Shown here: piece by piece, positions 26,231-35,193 of the stretch | How positions within the stretch are numbered: the first letter of the stretch is position 1 | How the letters are laid out: every line of letters begins with the position of its first letter | Assembly: GCF_000631985.1 (NCBI RefSeq) | Contig: NZ_JFYN01000042.1 | Coordinates: 124,001-188,000 of the forward strand | Source of the DNA: Pseudomonas sp. RIT288 | GTDB lineage: Bacteria; Pseudomonadota; Gammaproteobacteria; Pseudomonadales; Pseudomonadaceae | Length of the DNA stretch: 64,000 bases | Reading direction: 5' to 3' | The notes under the pieces: generated by a model | Told to the model about the DNA's origin: nothing | What the model saw: the letters and a program-made list of their open reading frames with translations, nothing else | Database searches by the model: none | Program-made: the position numbers and the translations under genes

Positions 26231-27076
26231 ATGCTCTGCCACGTCGAAACCACCACCGAACCCACCACCGAACCCAACGCCCCCGCGCCGCAACCGTCAC
26301 AGGTGGCGTTTCGCGAATACCTGCCGCACGCCCCGCTCTCGCACGTCGCCCTGGCCGCGGAAATCGCCCTGGCGATCACCTTCAATGGCCTGAGCCAGGC
26401 GGTGATGATGGTCTCGCCCGGCAACCTCGAAGACTTCATCCGGGGCTTCAGCCTGAGCAACGCGATCATCGACAGCGTCGACGAGATCTACGACATCTGC
26501 CTGAGCCATTTCGATCAGGCCTGTCAGGCTGACGTGCAGATTTCCAGCCGCGCCTTCTGGGCGCTGAAAGATCATCGTCGGCAGATGGCCGGCACCAGCG
26601 GGTGCGGCATCTGTGGCGTCGAGGCGCTGGAGCAGGCGCTGCCGCAACTGCAGATTCTGCAACCCTGCGCCCTGCCGCCAGCCGTGCATTTCGACGGCAT
26701 CCGCCAACGCATCGAACAAGCCCAGCAACTGGCCCGCAGCAGCGGCGCCCTGCACGCAGCGCTGTACTTCGACGCCAGCGGTGAAGCGCTGCTGTGCCGC
26801 GAAGACATCGGCCGGCACAACGCCCTCGACAAGCTGATTGGCGCGATGCAAATCGCTGATGTCGATGCGCGCCAGGGCTTCGTGGTGGTCACCAGCCGTT
26901 GCAGCCTCGAATTGATCCACAAAGCCGTGCGCGCTCGCCTCGGCACCCTCGTCAGCCTGTCCGCCCCCACCGCGTTGACGGTGCGCTGGGCACTCAAGCA
27001 TCGACTCAATCTGATCCACGTTCCGCACCGCAATGCCCCCCGAATCTACAGCCCGATCCAGGAGCTTTTGCCATGA
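26231..27076 (+). CDS. fdhD: formate dehydrogenase sulfurtransferase FdhD
   Basis: Transfers sulfur from IscS to the bis-MGD molybdenum cofactor before it enters formate-dehydrogenase-like enzymes. The 281-residue protein has the functional cysteine loop TSGCGICG (C125 and C128). The C-terminal half has the typical LCREDIGRHNALDKLIG. The N-terminus carries a short TTEP repeat. It overlaps moaC by four bases and heads an fdhD-moaC-moaD-moaE operon. No classical formate dehydrogenase is in the window; the likely client is YdeP. Confidence 0.93.
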   Translation: MLCHVETTTEPTTEPNAPAPQPSQVAFREYLPHAPLSHVALAAEIALAITFNGLSQAVMMVSPGNLEDFIRGFSLSNAIIDSVDEIYDICLSHFDQACQADVQISSRAFWALKDHRRQMAGTSGCGICGVEALEQALPQLQILQPCALPPAVHFDGIRQRIEQAQQLARSSGALHAALYFDASGEALLCREDIGRHNALDKLIGAMQIADVDARQGFVVVTSRCSLELIHKAVRARLGTLVSLSAPTALTVRWALKHRLNLIHVPHRNAPRIYSPIQELLP

Positions 27077-27558
27077 GTAACACCCTCACCCACCTCGACG
27101 ATCAGGGCCGCGCCAACATGGTCGACGTCAGCGACAAAGCCGCGACTCGCCGCGAAGCCACGGCGCAGGCCTGGGTGCAGATGCGCCCGGAAACGCTGCA
27201 GATGATCCAGGCCAACGGTCACCCCAAGGGCGACGTTTTCGCCGTGGCGCGCATCGCCGGGATTCAGGCGGCCAAGCGCACCCACGAACTGATCCCGCTG
27301 TGTCACGCGCTGCTGCTCAGCTCGATTCACGTCGAACTCAAGGCCTGCGAACCGGACCGCGTGCAGATCACCAGCACCTGCCGCTTAACCGGCCAGACCG
27401 GCGTCGAACTCGAAGCCCTGACCGCCGCCAGCGTCGCGGCGCTGACCATTTACGACATGTGCAAAGCCGTGGACCGGGCCATGGTCATCGGCGACATCCG
27501 CCTGCTGAGCAAACAGGGCGGACGCTCCGGGCATTTTCAATGGGAGAACGCGCAATGA
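27073..27558 (+). CDS. moaC: cyclic pyranopterin monophosphate synthase
   Basis: Acts after MoaA to close the cyclic phosphate of precursor Z. The start MSNTLTHLDDQG overlaps fdhD as ATGA and gives 161 residues, the usual length. Signature motifs are NMVDVSDKAATRREA, AGIQAAKRTHELIPLCH and the late TIYDMCKAVDR. The stop overlaps the moaD start by four bases. Confidence 0.95.
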   Translation: MSNTLTHLDDQGRANMVDVSDKAATRREATAQAWVQMRPETLQMIQANGHPKGDVFAVARIAGIQAAKRTHELIPLCHALLLSSIHVELKACEPDRVQITSTCRLTGQTGVELEALTAASVAALTIYDMCKAVDRAMVIGDIRLLSKQGGRSGHFQWENAQ

Positions 27559-27806
27559 TCCTGATTAACTACTTCGCCAGCTACCGTGATCGCCTCAATC
27601 TGGGCGGCGAAAAAATCCCCCTGAGCGACAACCTGCGCTGCATCGAGGACGTGCGGCAGATGCTCATGGCCCGCGGTGAGGAATGGCGCGAAGTGCTCGG
27701 CGCCGGCAACCTGATGTGCGCGTTGAACCAAGAGCTGTGCCAGCCGAGTGCGGCCATCGAGGACTTCGACGAGATCGCATTTTTCCCTCCGGTCACCGGG
27801 GGCTGA
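27555..27806 (+). CDS. moaD: molybdopterin synthase sulfur carrier subunit
   Basis: Small ubiquitin-like protein (83 residues) that carries sulfur as a C-terminal thiocarboxylate to MoaE. The C-terminal Gly-Gly in FFPPVTGG is present and essential in the family. It overlaps moaC by four bases and precedes moaE by two. Confidence 0.94.
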   Translation: MILINYFASYRDRLNLGGEKIPLSDNLRCIEDVRQMLMARGEEWREVLGAGNLMCALNQELCQPSAAIEDFDEIAFFPPVTGG

Positions 27807-27808
27807 GC

Positions 27809-28270
27809 ATGACGGTTCGAGTTCAGTACAAAAGCTTCGACGTCGGCCAGTTGACCGCCGACCTGCATGCGCGCAATCCACGGGTCGGCGCGGTGGTGAA
27901 TTTCATTGGCTATGTGCGCGATCTGAACATTGGCCAGAGCGTGAATGAGCTGTTCCTCGAGCACTATCCGGGCATGACCGAAAAGGCCCTTGAACAGATC
28001 GCCGACGAGGCGCGCGAGCGTTGGCCGCTGCTGGGGGTGGAGATTGTCCATCGGGTCGGCGCATTGGCGGTCAGCGAACCGATCGTGTTTGTGGGCGTCA
28101 GCAGCAAGCACCGACACATGGCGTTCGAAGCCTGCGCATTCATCATGGACGTGCTCAAAACCCGCGCGCCCTTCTGGAAGCGCGAGAGCACGGCGCAGGG
28201 TTCGCATTGGGTCGAGGCACGGGAGAGCGACCAGAATGCGGCACTGCGCTGGAGTCTGGCGCATGCCTGA
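27809..28270 (+). CDS. moaE: molybdopterin synthase catalytic subunit
   Basis: Converts precursor Z into molybdopterin using sulfur from MoaD. The 153-residue protein shows the family stretch GAVVNFIGYVRD, HRVGALAVSEPIVFV, and the lysine-containing catalytic end LKTRAPFWKRE. It is the last gene of the fdhD-moaCDE operon, followed by a family C REPIN. Confidence 0.95.
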   Translation: MTVRVQYKSFDVGQLTADLHARNPRVGAVVNFIGYVRDLNIGQSVNELFLEHYPGMTEKALEQIADEARERWPLLGVEIVHRVGALAVSEPIVFVGVSSKHRHMAFEACAFIMDVLKTRAPFWKRESTAQGSHWVEARESDQNAALRWSLAHA

Positions 28271-28291
28271 TCCTGAAGAGTGAATCAGACT

Positions 28292-28400
28292 GGGGCGAGG
28301 GAGCTTGTCGAATCGTCGTACCGTACCGCTGGGGCGCTAAGCGGCCTCAAAAAAGCGGGACTGCTTCGCAGCCCGGCGGAAGCAAGCTCCCTCGCCACAG
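28292..28400. repeat. REPIN, family C (GAGGGAGCTTGCTCCC type)
   Basis: An inverted pair with one damaged arm (GCGAGGGAGCTTGTCG) and one good arm (AGCAAGCTCCCTCGCCACAG). It lies between moaE and the chromate transporter gene, where no separate terminator is visible. Confidence 0.8.
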
Positions 28401-28479
28401 GTTCAGCTTACCGATAGCACTTTTTCATAAAAGCCTGATTAGATAGCGGCTCCGCCATCATCTATCTCAGGAGCCGCGC

Positions 28480-29823
28480 TTGAGCATACCCGTTGAAGAC
28501 CTGCCCAAACCCGCTCCCGTCACGCTGCGCCAGGCCTGGCGCTTCTGGCTCAAGCTCGGCTGCATCGGTTTCGGCGGCCCGGCCGGGCAGATCGCGATCA
28601 TGCATCAGGAACTGGTCGAACGCCGGCGGTGGATCTCCGAGCGGCGCTTTCTGCACGCCCTCAACTACTGCATGTTGCTACCCGGCCCCGAGGCCCAGCA
28701 ATTGGCGACGTACATTGGCTGGCTGTTGCATCGCACATGGGGCGGGGTGATCGCCGGGGCGCTGTTCGTGCTGCCATCGCTGTTCATCCTGATTGCGCTG
28801 TCGTGGCTGTACATCGCGTTCGGCGATGTGCCGGTGGTCGCCGGGATCTTCTACGGAATCAAACCGGCGGTGACCGCAATTGTCTTGCACGCGGCGCACC
28901 GAATCGGCTCGCGGGCGCTGAAAAACAGTTGGCTGTGGGCGATCGCCGGGGCGTCATTCGTGGCGATTTTTGCCTTCAACCTGCCGTTCCCGCTGATCGT
29001 GCTCGGGGCGGCATTGCTCGGCTATTTTGGTGGACGCCTGGCACCGCAGCGCTTCGACAATGGCGGGCAGCGCGGCAGTGCCAAGTCCTTCGGCCCGGCG
29101 CTGATCGATGACGACACGCCGACGCCTGAACATGCGCGATTCAGCCTGCCGAAGCTCTGGCGTCTGTTGTTGGTCGGCGCGGCGCTATGGTGTTTGCCGA
29201 TGGCGCTGCTGACCGCGCTGTTCGGCTGGGACGGCACCTTCACGCAAATGGGATGGTTCTTCACCAAGGCCGCGTTCCTGACGTTTGGCGGCGCCTACGC
29301 GGTGTTGCCCTATGTCTATCAGGGCGCGGTCGGGCACTACGGCTGGCTGACGCCGACGCAGATGATCGACGGCCTCGCCCTCGGCGAAACCACGCCAGGG
29401 CCGTTGATCATGGTGGTGGCGTTTGTCGGGTTCATCGGCGGCTACGTGCAACCGGCGTTCGGCGCGGAACATGCGTTCGCCGCCGGTGCACTGGCGGCGA
29501 CGCTGGTGACCTGGTTCACCTTCCTGCCCTCGTTCCTGTTCATCCTCGCCGGCGGGCCGTTGGTGGAATCAACGCACAACGAATTGAAATTCACTGCACC
29601 GTTGACCGCGATCACCGCTGCGGTGGTCGGGGTGATTCTCAACCTGGCGGGTTTCTTCGCTTATCACGTGTTCTGGCCCAACGGTTTCGCCGGGCACGCT
29701 GATCTGTTTTCGATCGGGCTGGCGCTGCTGGCCGCACTGGCGCTGTTCATTTTCAAACGCGGCGTAATTGAAGTGTTGATCGTTTGCGCCCTTGCCGGGC
29801 TGGGCTTTCACCTGCTGCGCTGA
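28480..29823 (+). CDS. chrA: chromate transporter, CHR family, long form
   Basis: Inner-membrane exporter of the CHR family, 447 residues made of two homologous halves. The repeated landmark is seen as GCIGFGGPAGQIAIM in the first half and LTFGGAYAVLPYV in the second, with LLPGPEAQQLATYIGW as the typical early motif. The start is a TTG with AGGAGC six bases upstream. It probably exports chromate. No chrB-type regulator lies next to it. Confidence 0.9.
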   Translation: MSIPVEDLPKPAPVTLRQAWRFWLKLGCIGFGGPAGQIAIMHQELVERRRWISERRFLHALNYCMLLPGPEAQQLATYIGWLLHRTWGGVIAGALFVLPSLFILIALSWLYIAFGDVPVVAGIFYGIKPAVTAIVLHAAHRIGSRALKNSWLWAIAGASFVAIFAFNLPFPLIVLGAALLGYFGGRLAPQRFDNGGQRGSAKSFGPALIDDDTPTPEHARFSLPKLWRLLLVGAALWCLPMALLTALFGWDGTFTQMGWFFTKAAFLTFGGAYAVLPYVYQGAVGHYGWLTPTQMIDGLALGETTPGPLIMVVAFVGFIGGYVQPAFGAEHAFAAGALAATLVTWFTFLPSFLFILAGGPLVESTHNELKFTAPLTAITAAVVGVILNLAGFFAYHVFWPNGFAGHADLFSIGLALLAALALFIFKRGVIEVLIVCALAGLGFHLLR

Positions 29824-29951
29824 GCGGCGGCCAAAGAGGCAGGGGCACAATCAGCGGTTTACACGCCCGCAGATTGCCCCTTACTATCGGGGCACACCGG
29901 TCGGCGGGGCCATCCCGCCACCGACGTTTTCCGCCAACGGAAACACGCGTT

Positions 29952-30029
29952 ATGAGTACGTCACCACAACAACCAGAAACGTTGAACGTCTCTCGCTTGC
30001 GCGCCCTCACCCACAGGGGCGGCGTATGA
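29952..30029 (+). CDS. candidate 25-residue peptide, first of a coupled pair
   Basis: ATG-initiated frame MSTSPQQPETLNVSRL to a TGA that overlaps the next ATG (ATGA). There is no clear Shine-Dalgarno sequence beyond GGAAAC. The tight coupling to the next frame is the only reason to list it; it may be chance. Confidence 0.2.
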   Translation: MSTSPQQPETLNVSRLRALTHRGGV

Positions 30030-30109
30030 ATCGTATCGTCAATCTCCCCATGGCCCTGCGCCGTTCCAAGCTGCGTCACTCCGCACGCCCGCCGGATATC
30101 GCCTGCTGA
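30026..30109 (+). CDS. candidate 27-residue basic peptide, second of a coupled pair
   Basis: Frame MNRIVNLPMALRRSKLRHSA plus seven residues, rich in arginine, starting within the stop of the previous small frame and preceded by AGGGGCGGC. It could be a leader peptide for the downstream polyamine gene or a chance frame. Confidence 0.22.
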   Translation: MNRIVNLPMALRRSKLRHSARPPDIAC

Positions 30110-30134
30110 TTCCGACAGTCAGAAAAGATCCATT

Positions 30135-30242
30135 TGTGGCGAGGGAGCTTGCTCCCGCCGGACTGCGTAGCAGTCCCCTGCCTTTGAATCAAAAGCGAGA
30201 GCCGCTTCGCGCCTCAGCGGGAGCAAGCTCCCTCGCCACAGG
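30135..30242. repeat. REPIN, family C, upstream of the first glutamine-synthetase-like gene
   Basis: Two good inverted copies of GTGGCGAGGGAGCTTGCTCC, at 30135-30156 and 30219-30242, with a spacer that holds further small dyads (GACTGCGTAGCAGTC). The unit starts 26 bases after the second candidate peptide. Confidence 0.88.
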
Positions 30243-30351
30243 GTTCTGGGTCATGTCTGACTGATCTCCATTTGATATCCCTGCCGGGACGCGCGCCATG
30301 CGTCCGGCCCGATTCTGCGCGCCTGTGCGGCGCCATCGTGAGTGATTGACC

Positions 30352-31716
30352 ATGAAATTCGCAGCCATCGAAGACGCACGCCTGTTCCTGGAACAGAACC
30401 CCGATATCGACATGATCGAGCTGTTCATCCTCGACGCCAACGGCGTGCCACGCGGCAAGCTGCTGCACCGCGAAGAACTGCTGGCGGTCTACGAAAGCGG
30501 TCGCCCGCTGCCCAGCACCATCCTCGGCCTGACCGTGCAGGGCGAGGACGTGGAAAACTCAGGTCTGGTGTGGGACGTCGGTGACATCGACTGCCGCGCC
30601 TACCCGCTCGAAGGCAGTCTGGTGCGCCTGCCGTGGCGGCAGATTCCGACCGCTGCGGTGCAGGTCAGCATGCACCCGAGCGAGGGTCTGCCGGCGAGCA
30701 TCGCCGACCCGCGTCACCTGTTGATCAAAGTGATCGACGGTCTCAAGGCCCAAGGTTATCACCCGGTGATGGCGTGCGAGCTGGAGTTCTATCTGCTCGA
30801 CGCCAAACGCGATCACAACGGCCGTCCGCAACCGGCGCTGGACGCCGACGGTGGCCGACCGCGACACACTCAGGTCTACGGTTTGCGTGAACTGGAGCAG
30901 ATCGAACCGTTCCTCGCCGACCTCTACAGCGCCTGCAAACTGCACGGCATTCCGGCGCGCACGGCGATCTCGGAGTACGCCCCGGGCCAGGTGGAAATCA
31001 CCCTCGAACATGGCGACGCGTTACTCGCGATGGATCAGGCGGTGCGCTACAAACGTCTGGTCAAAGCCGTGGCGCACAAGCACGGCATGCAAGCGACGTT
31101 CATGGCCAAGCCGTTCGATGATCTGGCCGGCACCGGCATGCACATGCACGTCAGCCTTGCTGATGGCGAGGGCCACAATCTGTTCGCTTCCGAAGACCCG
31201 GCGGGCACCCCGCTGCTGCGCACGGCAATTGGCGGCATGCTCGCTTCGCTGCTCGATACGCTGCTGCTGTTCTGCCCCAACGCCAACTCCTACCGGCGTT
31301 TTCAAGCCAACAGCTATGCGCCATTGGCGCCGACCTGGGGCGTCGACAACCGCACCGTCAGCCTGCGCGTACCGGGCGGCCCGGCCAATACCCGGCACAT
31401 CGAACACCGCATCTGCGGCGCCGACGCCAACCCGTATCTGGCGGCGGCAGCGATTCTCGCCGGGATCCATCGTGGCATTCGCGAGAACCTGGACCCGGGC
31501 GCACCGGTCGAGGGCAACGGCTATGCGCAGGCCAAGGAATTGCTGCCAACCGATTGGCTGACGTCGCTGCAGGCGCTGGAGAGTTCCGCGTGGGCACGGG
31601 ATGCCTTGGGGCAGGAATTTCTCGGGGTGTATCTGGCGGTGAAACGCGCCGAGTACCGGCAGTTCATGGCCGAGGTGGGTGAGCAGGATTGGCGTTGGTA
31701 TCTGACCGAAGCCTGA
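30352..31716 (+). CDS. gamma-glutamyl-polyamine synthetase-like (glutamine synthetase family), copy 1
   Basis: ATP-dependent ligase of the PuuA/PauA/SpuB type that joins glutamate to a polyamine or similar amine. From MKFAAIEDARLF it is 454 residues. Metal/ATP-site regions of the glutamine synthetase fold are visible: MACELEFYL, GTGMHMHVSL, NANSYRRF and NRTVSLRVPGG. An FAD oxidase follows 149 bases later, the usual next step. A second, only moderately similar copy lies at 50592-51968. Exact substrate unknown. Confidence 0.9.
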   Translation: MKFAAIEDARLFLEQNPDIDMIELFILDANGVPRGKLLHREELLAVYESGRPLPSTILGLTVQGEDVENSGLVWDVGDIDCRAYPLEGSLVRLPWRQIPTAAVQVSMHPSEGLPASIADPRHLLIKVIDGLKAQGYHPVMACELEFYLLDAKRDHNGRPQPALDADGGRPRHTQVYGLRELEQIEPFLADLYSACKLHGIPARTAISEYAPGQVEITLEHGDALLAMDQAVRYKRLVKAVAHKHGMQATFMAKPFDDLAGTGMHMHVSLADGEGHNLFASEDPAGTPLLRTAIGGMLASLLDTLLLFCPNANSYRRFQANSYAPLAPTWGVDNRTVSLRVPGGPANTRHIEHRICGADANPYLAAAAILAGIHRGIRENLDPGAPVEGNGYAQAKELLPTDWLTSLQALESSAWARDALGQEFLGVYLAVKRAEYRQFMAEVGEQDWRWYLTEA

Positions 31717-31732
31717 ACCCTCCCTCCTGATC

Positions 31733-31829
31733 TCCTGTGGGAGCGAGCCTGCTCGCGAAAGCGCTGTGTCAGTCACTTGATAGGTTGAATGTGACGACGC
31801 CTTCGCGAGCAGGCTCGCGCCTACAGGGG
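31733..31829. repeat. REPIN, family B, between synthetase and oxidase genes
   Basis: Inverted pair built on GAGCGAGCCTGCTCGCGAA at both ends. It sits inside what is probably a two-gene operon, so it could affect stability or the ratio of the two messages. Confidence 0.88.
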
Positions 31830-31865
31830 ACCGCGTACAACCGAAGAATTTGTGTGGACACCGAC

Positions 31866-33149
31866 ATGACCCAACGCTGCAATTCCTACTACACCGCCAC
31901 CCTCAATCAGGACACCGACTACCCGCCCCTGCAGGGCCGGCACCAGGTCGATGTGGTGATCATCGGCGGCGGTTTCACCGGCGTTGCCACCGCCGTCGAA
32001 CTCGCCGAAAAAGGCCTGAAAGTCGCCATTGTCGAGAGCCACAAGATCGGCTGGGGCGCTACCGGACGCAATGGCGGACAAGTCACCGGCAGCCTCTCCG
32101 GCGACGGCGCGATGCGTAAACAGATGCGCCCGAAACTCGGCGGTGAAGTCGACGATTTCATCTGGCACCTGCGCTGGCGCGGGCATCAAATCATCCAGCA
32201 GCGCGTGGCGAAATACGGCATTCAGTGCGATCTCAAGCACGGTCATCTGCACGCCGCTTACAAGCCGAGCCACATGGACGGTCTGCGCAACGATTACGAG
32301 GAAGCCGTGCGCCGCGGACTGGGCGACGAGGTCAGCCTGCTCGACCGCAGTCAGGTGCGCGACCTGCTGCAAAGCGACCTCTACCATGGCGCGATCAAGA
32401 ACACTCGCAACATGCACCTGCACCCGCTCAACCTGTGCCTCGGCGAAGCGCGGGCGGCGGAAAGTCTTGGCGCCTTGATCTTCGAGAACAGTGAGGTGCT
32501 GGAAATCATTCACGGCAAGAGCCCGGGCGTGCGCACCGCCCACGGCCAGATTGATGCCAATCAGGTGATGCTCGCCGGCGACGTCTATCACAAGCTCGAA
32601 CCGGGCCAGCTCAAGGGCAAGATTTTCCCGGCCATGGGCGGCATCGTCACCACCGCGCCGCTGGGTGATCTGGCGCGGCAGATCAACCCCGAAGACCTCG
32701 CGGTGTACGACTGCCGTTTCGTCCTCGACTACTACCGCCTCACGGCCGACGGGCGCCTGCTGTTCGGCGGCGGCGCGAACTACAGCGGCAAGGATTCACG
32801 GGACATCGCCGCCGAACTGCGCCCGTGCATCGAGCAGACCTTCCCGGCCCTCAAAGGGGTGCAGATCGATTACCAGTGGAGCTGCGCAATGGGCATCGTG
32901 ATCAACCGCATCCCGCAACTGGGCAAGCTCTCGGACAACGTCTGGTATTGCCAGGGCTACTCGGGACACGGCATCGCGACGACGCACATCATGGGCGAAA
33001 TCATGAGCCGCGCGATCACCGGGCAGATGGAACAGTTCGACACCTTTGCGCAGTGCCAGCACATTCGGGTGCCGATGGGGGATTTGCTGGGCAATCCGTT
33101 GCTGGCGGCGGGGATGTGGTATTACCAGATGCTCGAAAAATTGCGTTGA
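31866..33149 (+). CDS. FAD-dependent gamma-glutamyl-polyamine oxidase-like (PuuB family), copy 1
   Basis: DAO-type flavoenzyme (427 residues) expected to oxidise the gamma-glutamylated amine made by the preceding synthetase. The N-terminal dinucleotide fold is VVIIGGGFTGVATAVELA, followed by GWGATGRNGGQ, typical of PuuB/OrdL. The C-terminal GYSGHGIATTH completes the FAD site. The frame is open through the upstream REPIN, but the ATG at 31866 begins the conserved SYYTATLN region. Confidence 0.89.
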   Translation: MTQRCNSYYTATLNQDTDYPPLQGRHQVDVVIIGGGFTGVATAVELAEKGLKVAIVESHKIGWGATGRNGGQVTGSLSGDGAMRKQMRPKLGGEVDDFIWHLRWRGHQIIQQRVAKYGIQCDLKHGHLHAAYKPSHMDGLRNDYEEAVRRGLGDEVSLLDRSQVRDLLQSDLYHGAIKNTRNMHLHPLNLCLGEARAAESLGALIFENSEVLEIIHGKSPGVRTAHGQIDANQVMLAGDVYHKLEPGQLKGKIFPAMGGIVTTAPLGDLARQINPEDLAVYDCRFVLDYYRLTADGRLLFGGGANYSGKDSRDIAAELRPCIEQTFPALKGVQIDYQWSCAMGIVINRIPQLGKLSDNVWYCQGYSGHGIATTHIMGEIMSRAITGQMEQFDTFAQCQHIRVPMGDLLGNPLLAAGMWYYQMLEKLR

Positions 33150-33160
33150 TCGGGCTCGCC

Positions 33161-33233
33161 CTATCGCGAGCAGGCTCACTCCTACAAGGGGAACGCATTC
33201 CAACTGTAGGAGTGAGCCTGCTCGCGATGAGGC
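33161..33233. repeat. short REPIN, family B
   Basis: Two REPs in inverted orientation, CGCGAGCAGGCTCACTCCTAC and its partner, with only about 20 bases between them. It lies between the convergent oxidase and DeoR genes and may also act as a terminator region. Confidence 0.85.
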
Positions 33234-33253
33234 AATCGGCATCACTACAAATC

Positions 33254-34039
33254 TCAGTCGGGCAACTGCTCCACCACAATCCCCAAGCGCCGATAATCCT
33301 CGACACTCCCCGACGCCACATGCTGCTCGGTAATCAGCGTATGCAGGCGTGTACACGCCGCCACCACAAACGGCTCCACCGCGCCGAGCTTGTCCGCCGT
33401 GGTCACCGCAATCACCCGCGCCGCGCTGTCGAGCAGCGCCTGTTTCACCGGCACTTCGTCGAAGTGCAGCGAGGTGATGCCCACTTCCGGGTGAATCGCA
33501 CAGACCCCGGTAAACGCCAGATCCGCCTTGATCCCGGCCAGCATGCGTACCGCCTCGTGTCCACTGGACGACATCGTGCGTGGGTTCAGTTGCCCGCCCG
33601 CCAGAATCACTTTCACGCCCTGGTATTCGGACAAGGCAATCGCCGTCATCGGCGCGGCGGTCACTGCGGTGATCTGGACATCCGCGCGCAACGAGCGCGC
33701 CACCTGCAACGCGGTCGAGCCGGAATCGAACAGCACAATCTGCCCGTCCTCGACCTTTTGCGCCGCCAACTGCGCCAGACGCACCTTCACCTCATCAGTC
33801 TCTTCCAGTCGGGTGAAATAATCCTTGCCGCTGTCCTTGGGCCTTGGCAGCGCCCCGCCATGCACGCGCTGCACCAGCCCGGCGTGGTCCAGTTCGGCGA
33901 GGTCGCGGCGGATGGTGTCTTCGGACACAGCGAAGTGCTGGCTCAACTCCGAGGCCATGACCTTGCCGTCGCGTTCGAGGATCAGGAGGATTTTCTGCCG
34001 GCGCAGGGACGGCAGTTCGGTGACCGAATGATCGTGCAT
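33254..34039 (-). CDS. DeoR-family transcriptional regulator
   Basis: A 261-residue regulator with the N-terminal DeoR helix-turn-helix (MASELSQHFAVSEDTIRRDL) and a C-terminal sugar-phosphate-isomerase-like sensor domain (ILFDSGSTAL-like region at about residue 100, and SGHEAVRML). It converges on the FAD oxidase gene. Whether it controls the polyamine pair or something else cannot be told from the sequence. Confidence 0.88.
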   Translation of the reverse strand: MHDHSVTELPSLRRQKILLILERDGKVMASELSQHFAVSEDTIRRDLAELDHAGLVQRVHGGALPRPKDSGKDYFTRLEETDEVKVRLAQLAAQKVEDGQIVLFDSGSTALQVARSLRADVQITAVTAAPMTAIALSEYQGVKVILAGGQLNPRTMSSSGHEAVRMLAGIKADLAFTGVCAIHPEVGITSLHFDEVPVKQALLDSAARVIAVTTADKLGAVEPFVVAACTRLHTLITEQHVASGSVEDYRRLGIVVEQLPD

Positions 34040-34218
34040 GGTTTTGCCTGTTTATGCTTGTAATTGCAGGTTTTGCCGAGACTAGCGAAAGCCCTGAACA
34101 AACACAAACCAGCGGGTATCAATTGTTTCGATCATTGGAATCAACAAGCCGAATTTTTTCTTTGCATTCAGCCTGTTCAGAATGGCCTCACTTTAAAAAG
34201 GCTCAGGATGAACAGCTG

Positions 34219-34287
34219 ATGAATCTCAATTTTGCGTTTGCGTGCATGATCGTGGTGTCTTTTGCGATTGCTCTGGGCCACGCCTGA
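34219..34287 (+). CDS. candidate 22-residue hydrophobic peptide
   Basis: ATG frame MNLNFAFACMIVVSFAIALG plus HA, essentially one membrane-spanning helix, in the gap between two regulator genes. A weak CTCAGG lies about nine bases upstream. Size and hydrophobicity resemble known small membrane proteins, but nothing independent supports expression. Confidence 0.25.
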   Translation: MNLNFAFACMIVVSFAIALGHA

Positions 34288-34291
34288 TCCG

Positions 34292-35185
34292 TCACACCGA
34301 CGCCGCCAGATGCTCACGCAACCATTTGTGTGCCGGATCGCGATGCGCGCGCTCGCCCCAGAACATCGCCATTTCGTAGCCCGGCACCTGCAGCGGCGCG
34401 TCGACCACCTGCAACGCCGGGTTGTCGCGCACCAAGCGTGACGGCAGCATCGCCACCAGATCGGTGCTCGCCAGCACCGACATCACCATCAGGAAATGCG
34501 GCACCGACAGCACCACCTTGCGTGACAGGCCGACCTCGGCCAACGCCTTGTCAGTCACTCCGAAAAAGCCCCCGCCCTCACGCGACACCATCACGTGTTC
34601 CAGCGCACAGAACTGTTCGCGGGTCGGTTTACGCTTCAACCCCGGATGGCCGAGGCGACCGGCCAACACGTAATGCTCGGTGAACAGCACCCGCTGATGC
34701 AGATCCAGCGGCGCGTCTTCGGTGATGTGCAGCGCCAGGTCAAACACGCCCTGCTCCACCTGCCTGGCCAACTGCGCCGGCATCAGATCGAGCACCGCCA
34801 GCCGCGTGCCCGGCGCCTGAAGGCGCATACCGCTGAGCGCTGGCAGCACCACCGTCGATTCGCCGTAATCCGTCGCCGCAACTTTCCAGATGTGGCGGGC
34901 CTGCGCCGGATCGAAGGCGCTGGCCGGCGCCACCGCGCGTTCCAGTGCTTCCAGCGCCTCGCGCAACGGCTCGCGCAATTCATCGGCCCGCGCCGTCGGC
35001 CGCATCCCCCGTGGCCCGGGCAGCAACAGCGGATCGCCGAAGATCTCGCGCAGCTTGGCCAGATGCACACTCACCGACGGCTGCGACAGGCTCAAGCGCT
35101 CTGCGGCGCGGGTTACGTTGTGTTCTGCCAACAACACGTCTAGGGTCAACAGCAAGTTGATATCCAGACGTCGTAAATTATTCAT
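34292..35185 (-). CDS. LysR-family regulator, divergent from a quinone reductase
   Basis: LysR protein of the NodD-like group, 297 residues from MNNLRRLDINLLLTLDVL. A longer start (35209) is possible but would run across a palindrome likely to be regulatory. The helix-turn-helix contains HNVTRAAERLSLSQPSVSVH. It is transcribed away from an NQO1-like gene, the common layout for a LysR activator and its target. Confidence 0.88.
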   Translation of the reverse strand: MNNLRRLDINLLLTLDVLLAEHNVTRAAERLSLSQPSVSVHLAKLREIFGDPLLLPGPRGMRPTARADELREPLREALEALERAVAPASAFDPAQARHIWKVAATDYGESTVVLPALSGMRLQAPGTRLAVLDLMPAQLARQVEQGVFDLALHITEDAPLDLHQRVLFTEHYVLAGRLGHPGLKRKPTREQFCALEHVMVSREGGGFFGVTDKALAEVGLSRKVVLSVPHFLMVMSVLASTDLVAMLPSRLVRDNPALQVVDAPLQVPGYEMAMFWGERAHRDPAHKWLREHLAASV

Positions 35186-35193
35186 GGCTATAC

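Larger units (their letters stand above)
29824..30134. other. intergenic stretch after the chromate transporter
   Basis: About 310 bases without a secure gene. It contains two very short coupled reading frames (listed separately) and short dyads such as CGCCAACGG. It looks like a 5' leader of the glutamine-synthetase-like gene or decayed sequence. I see no terminator or tRNA in it. Confidence 0.4.
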
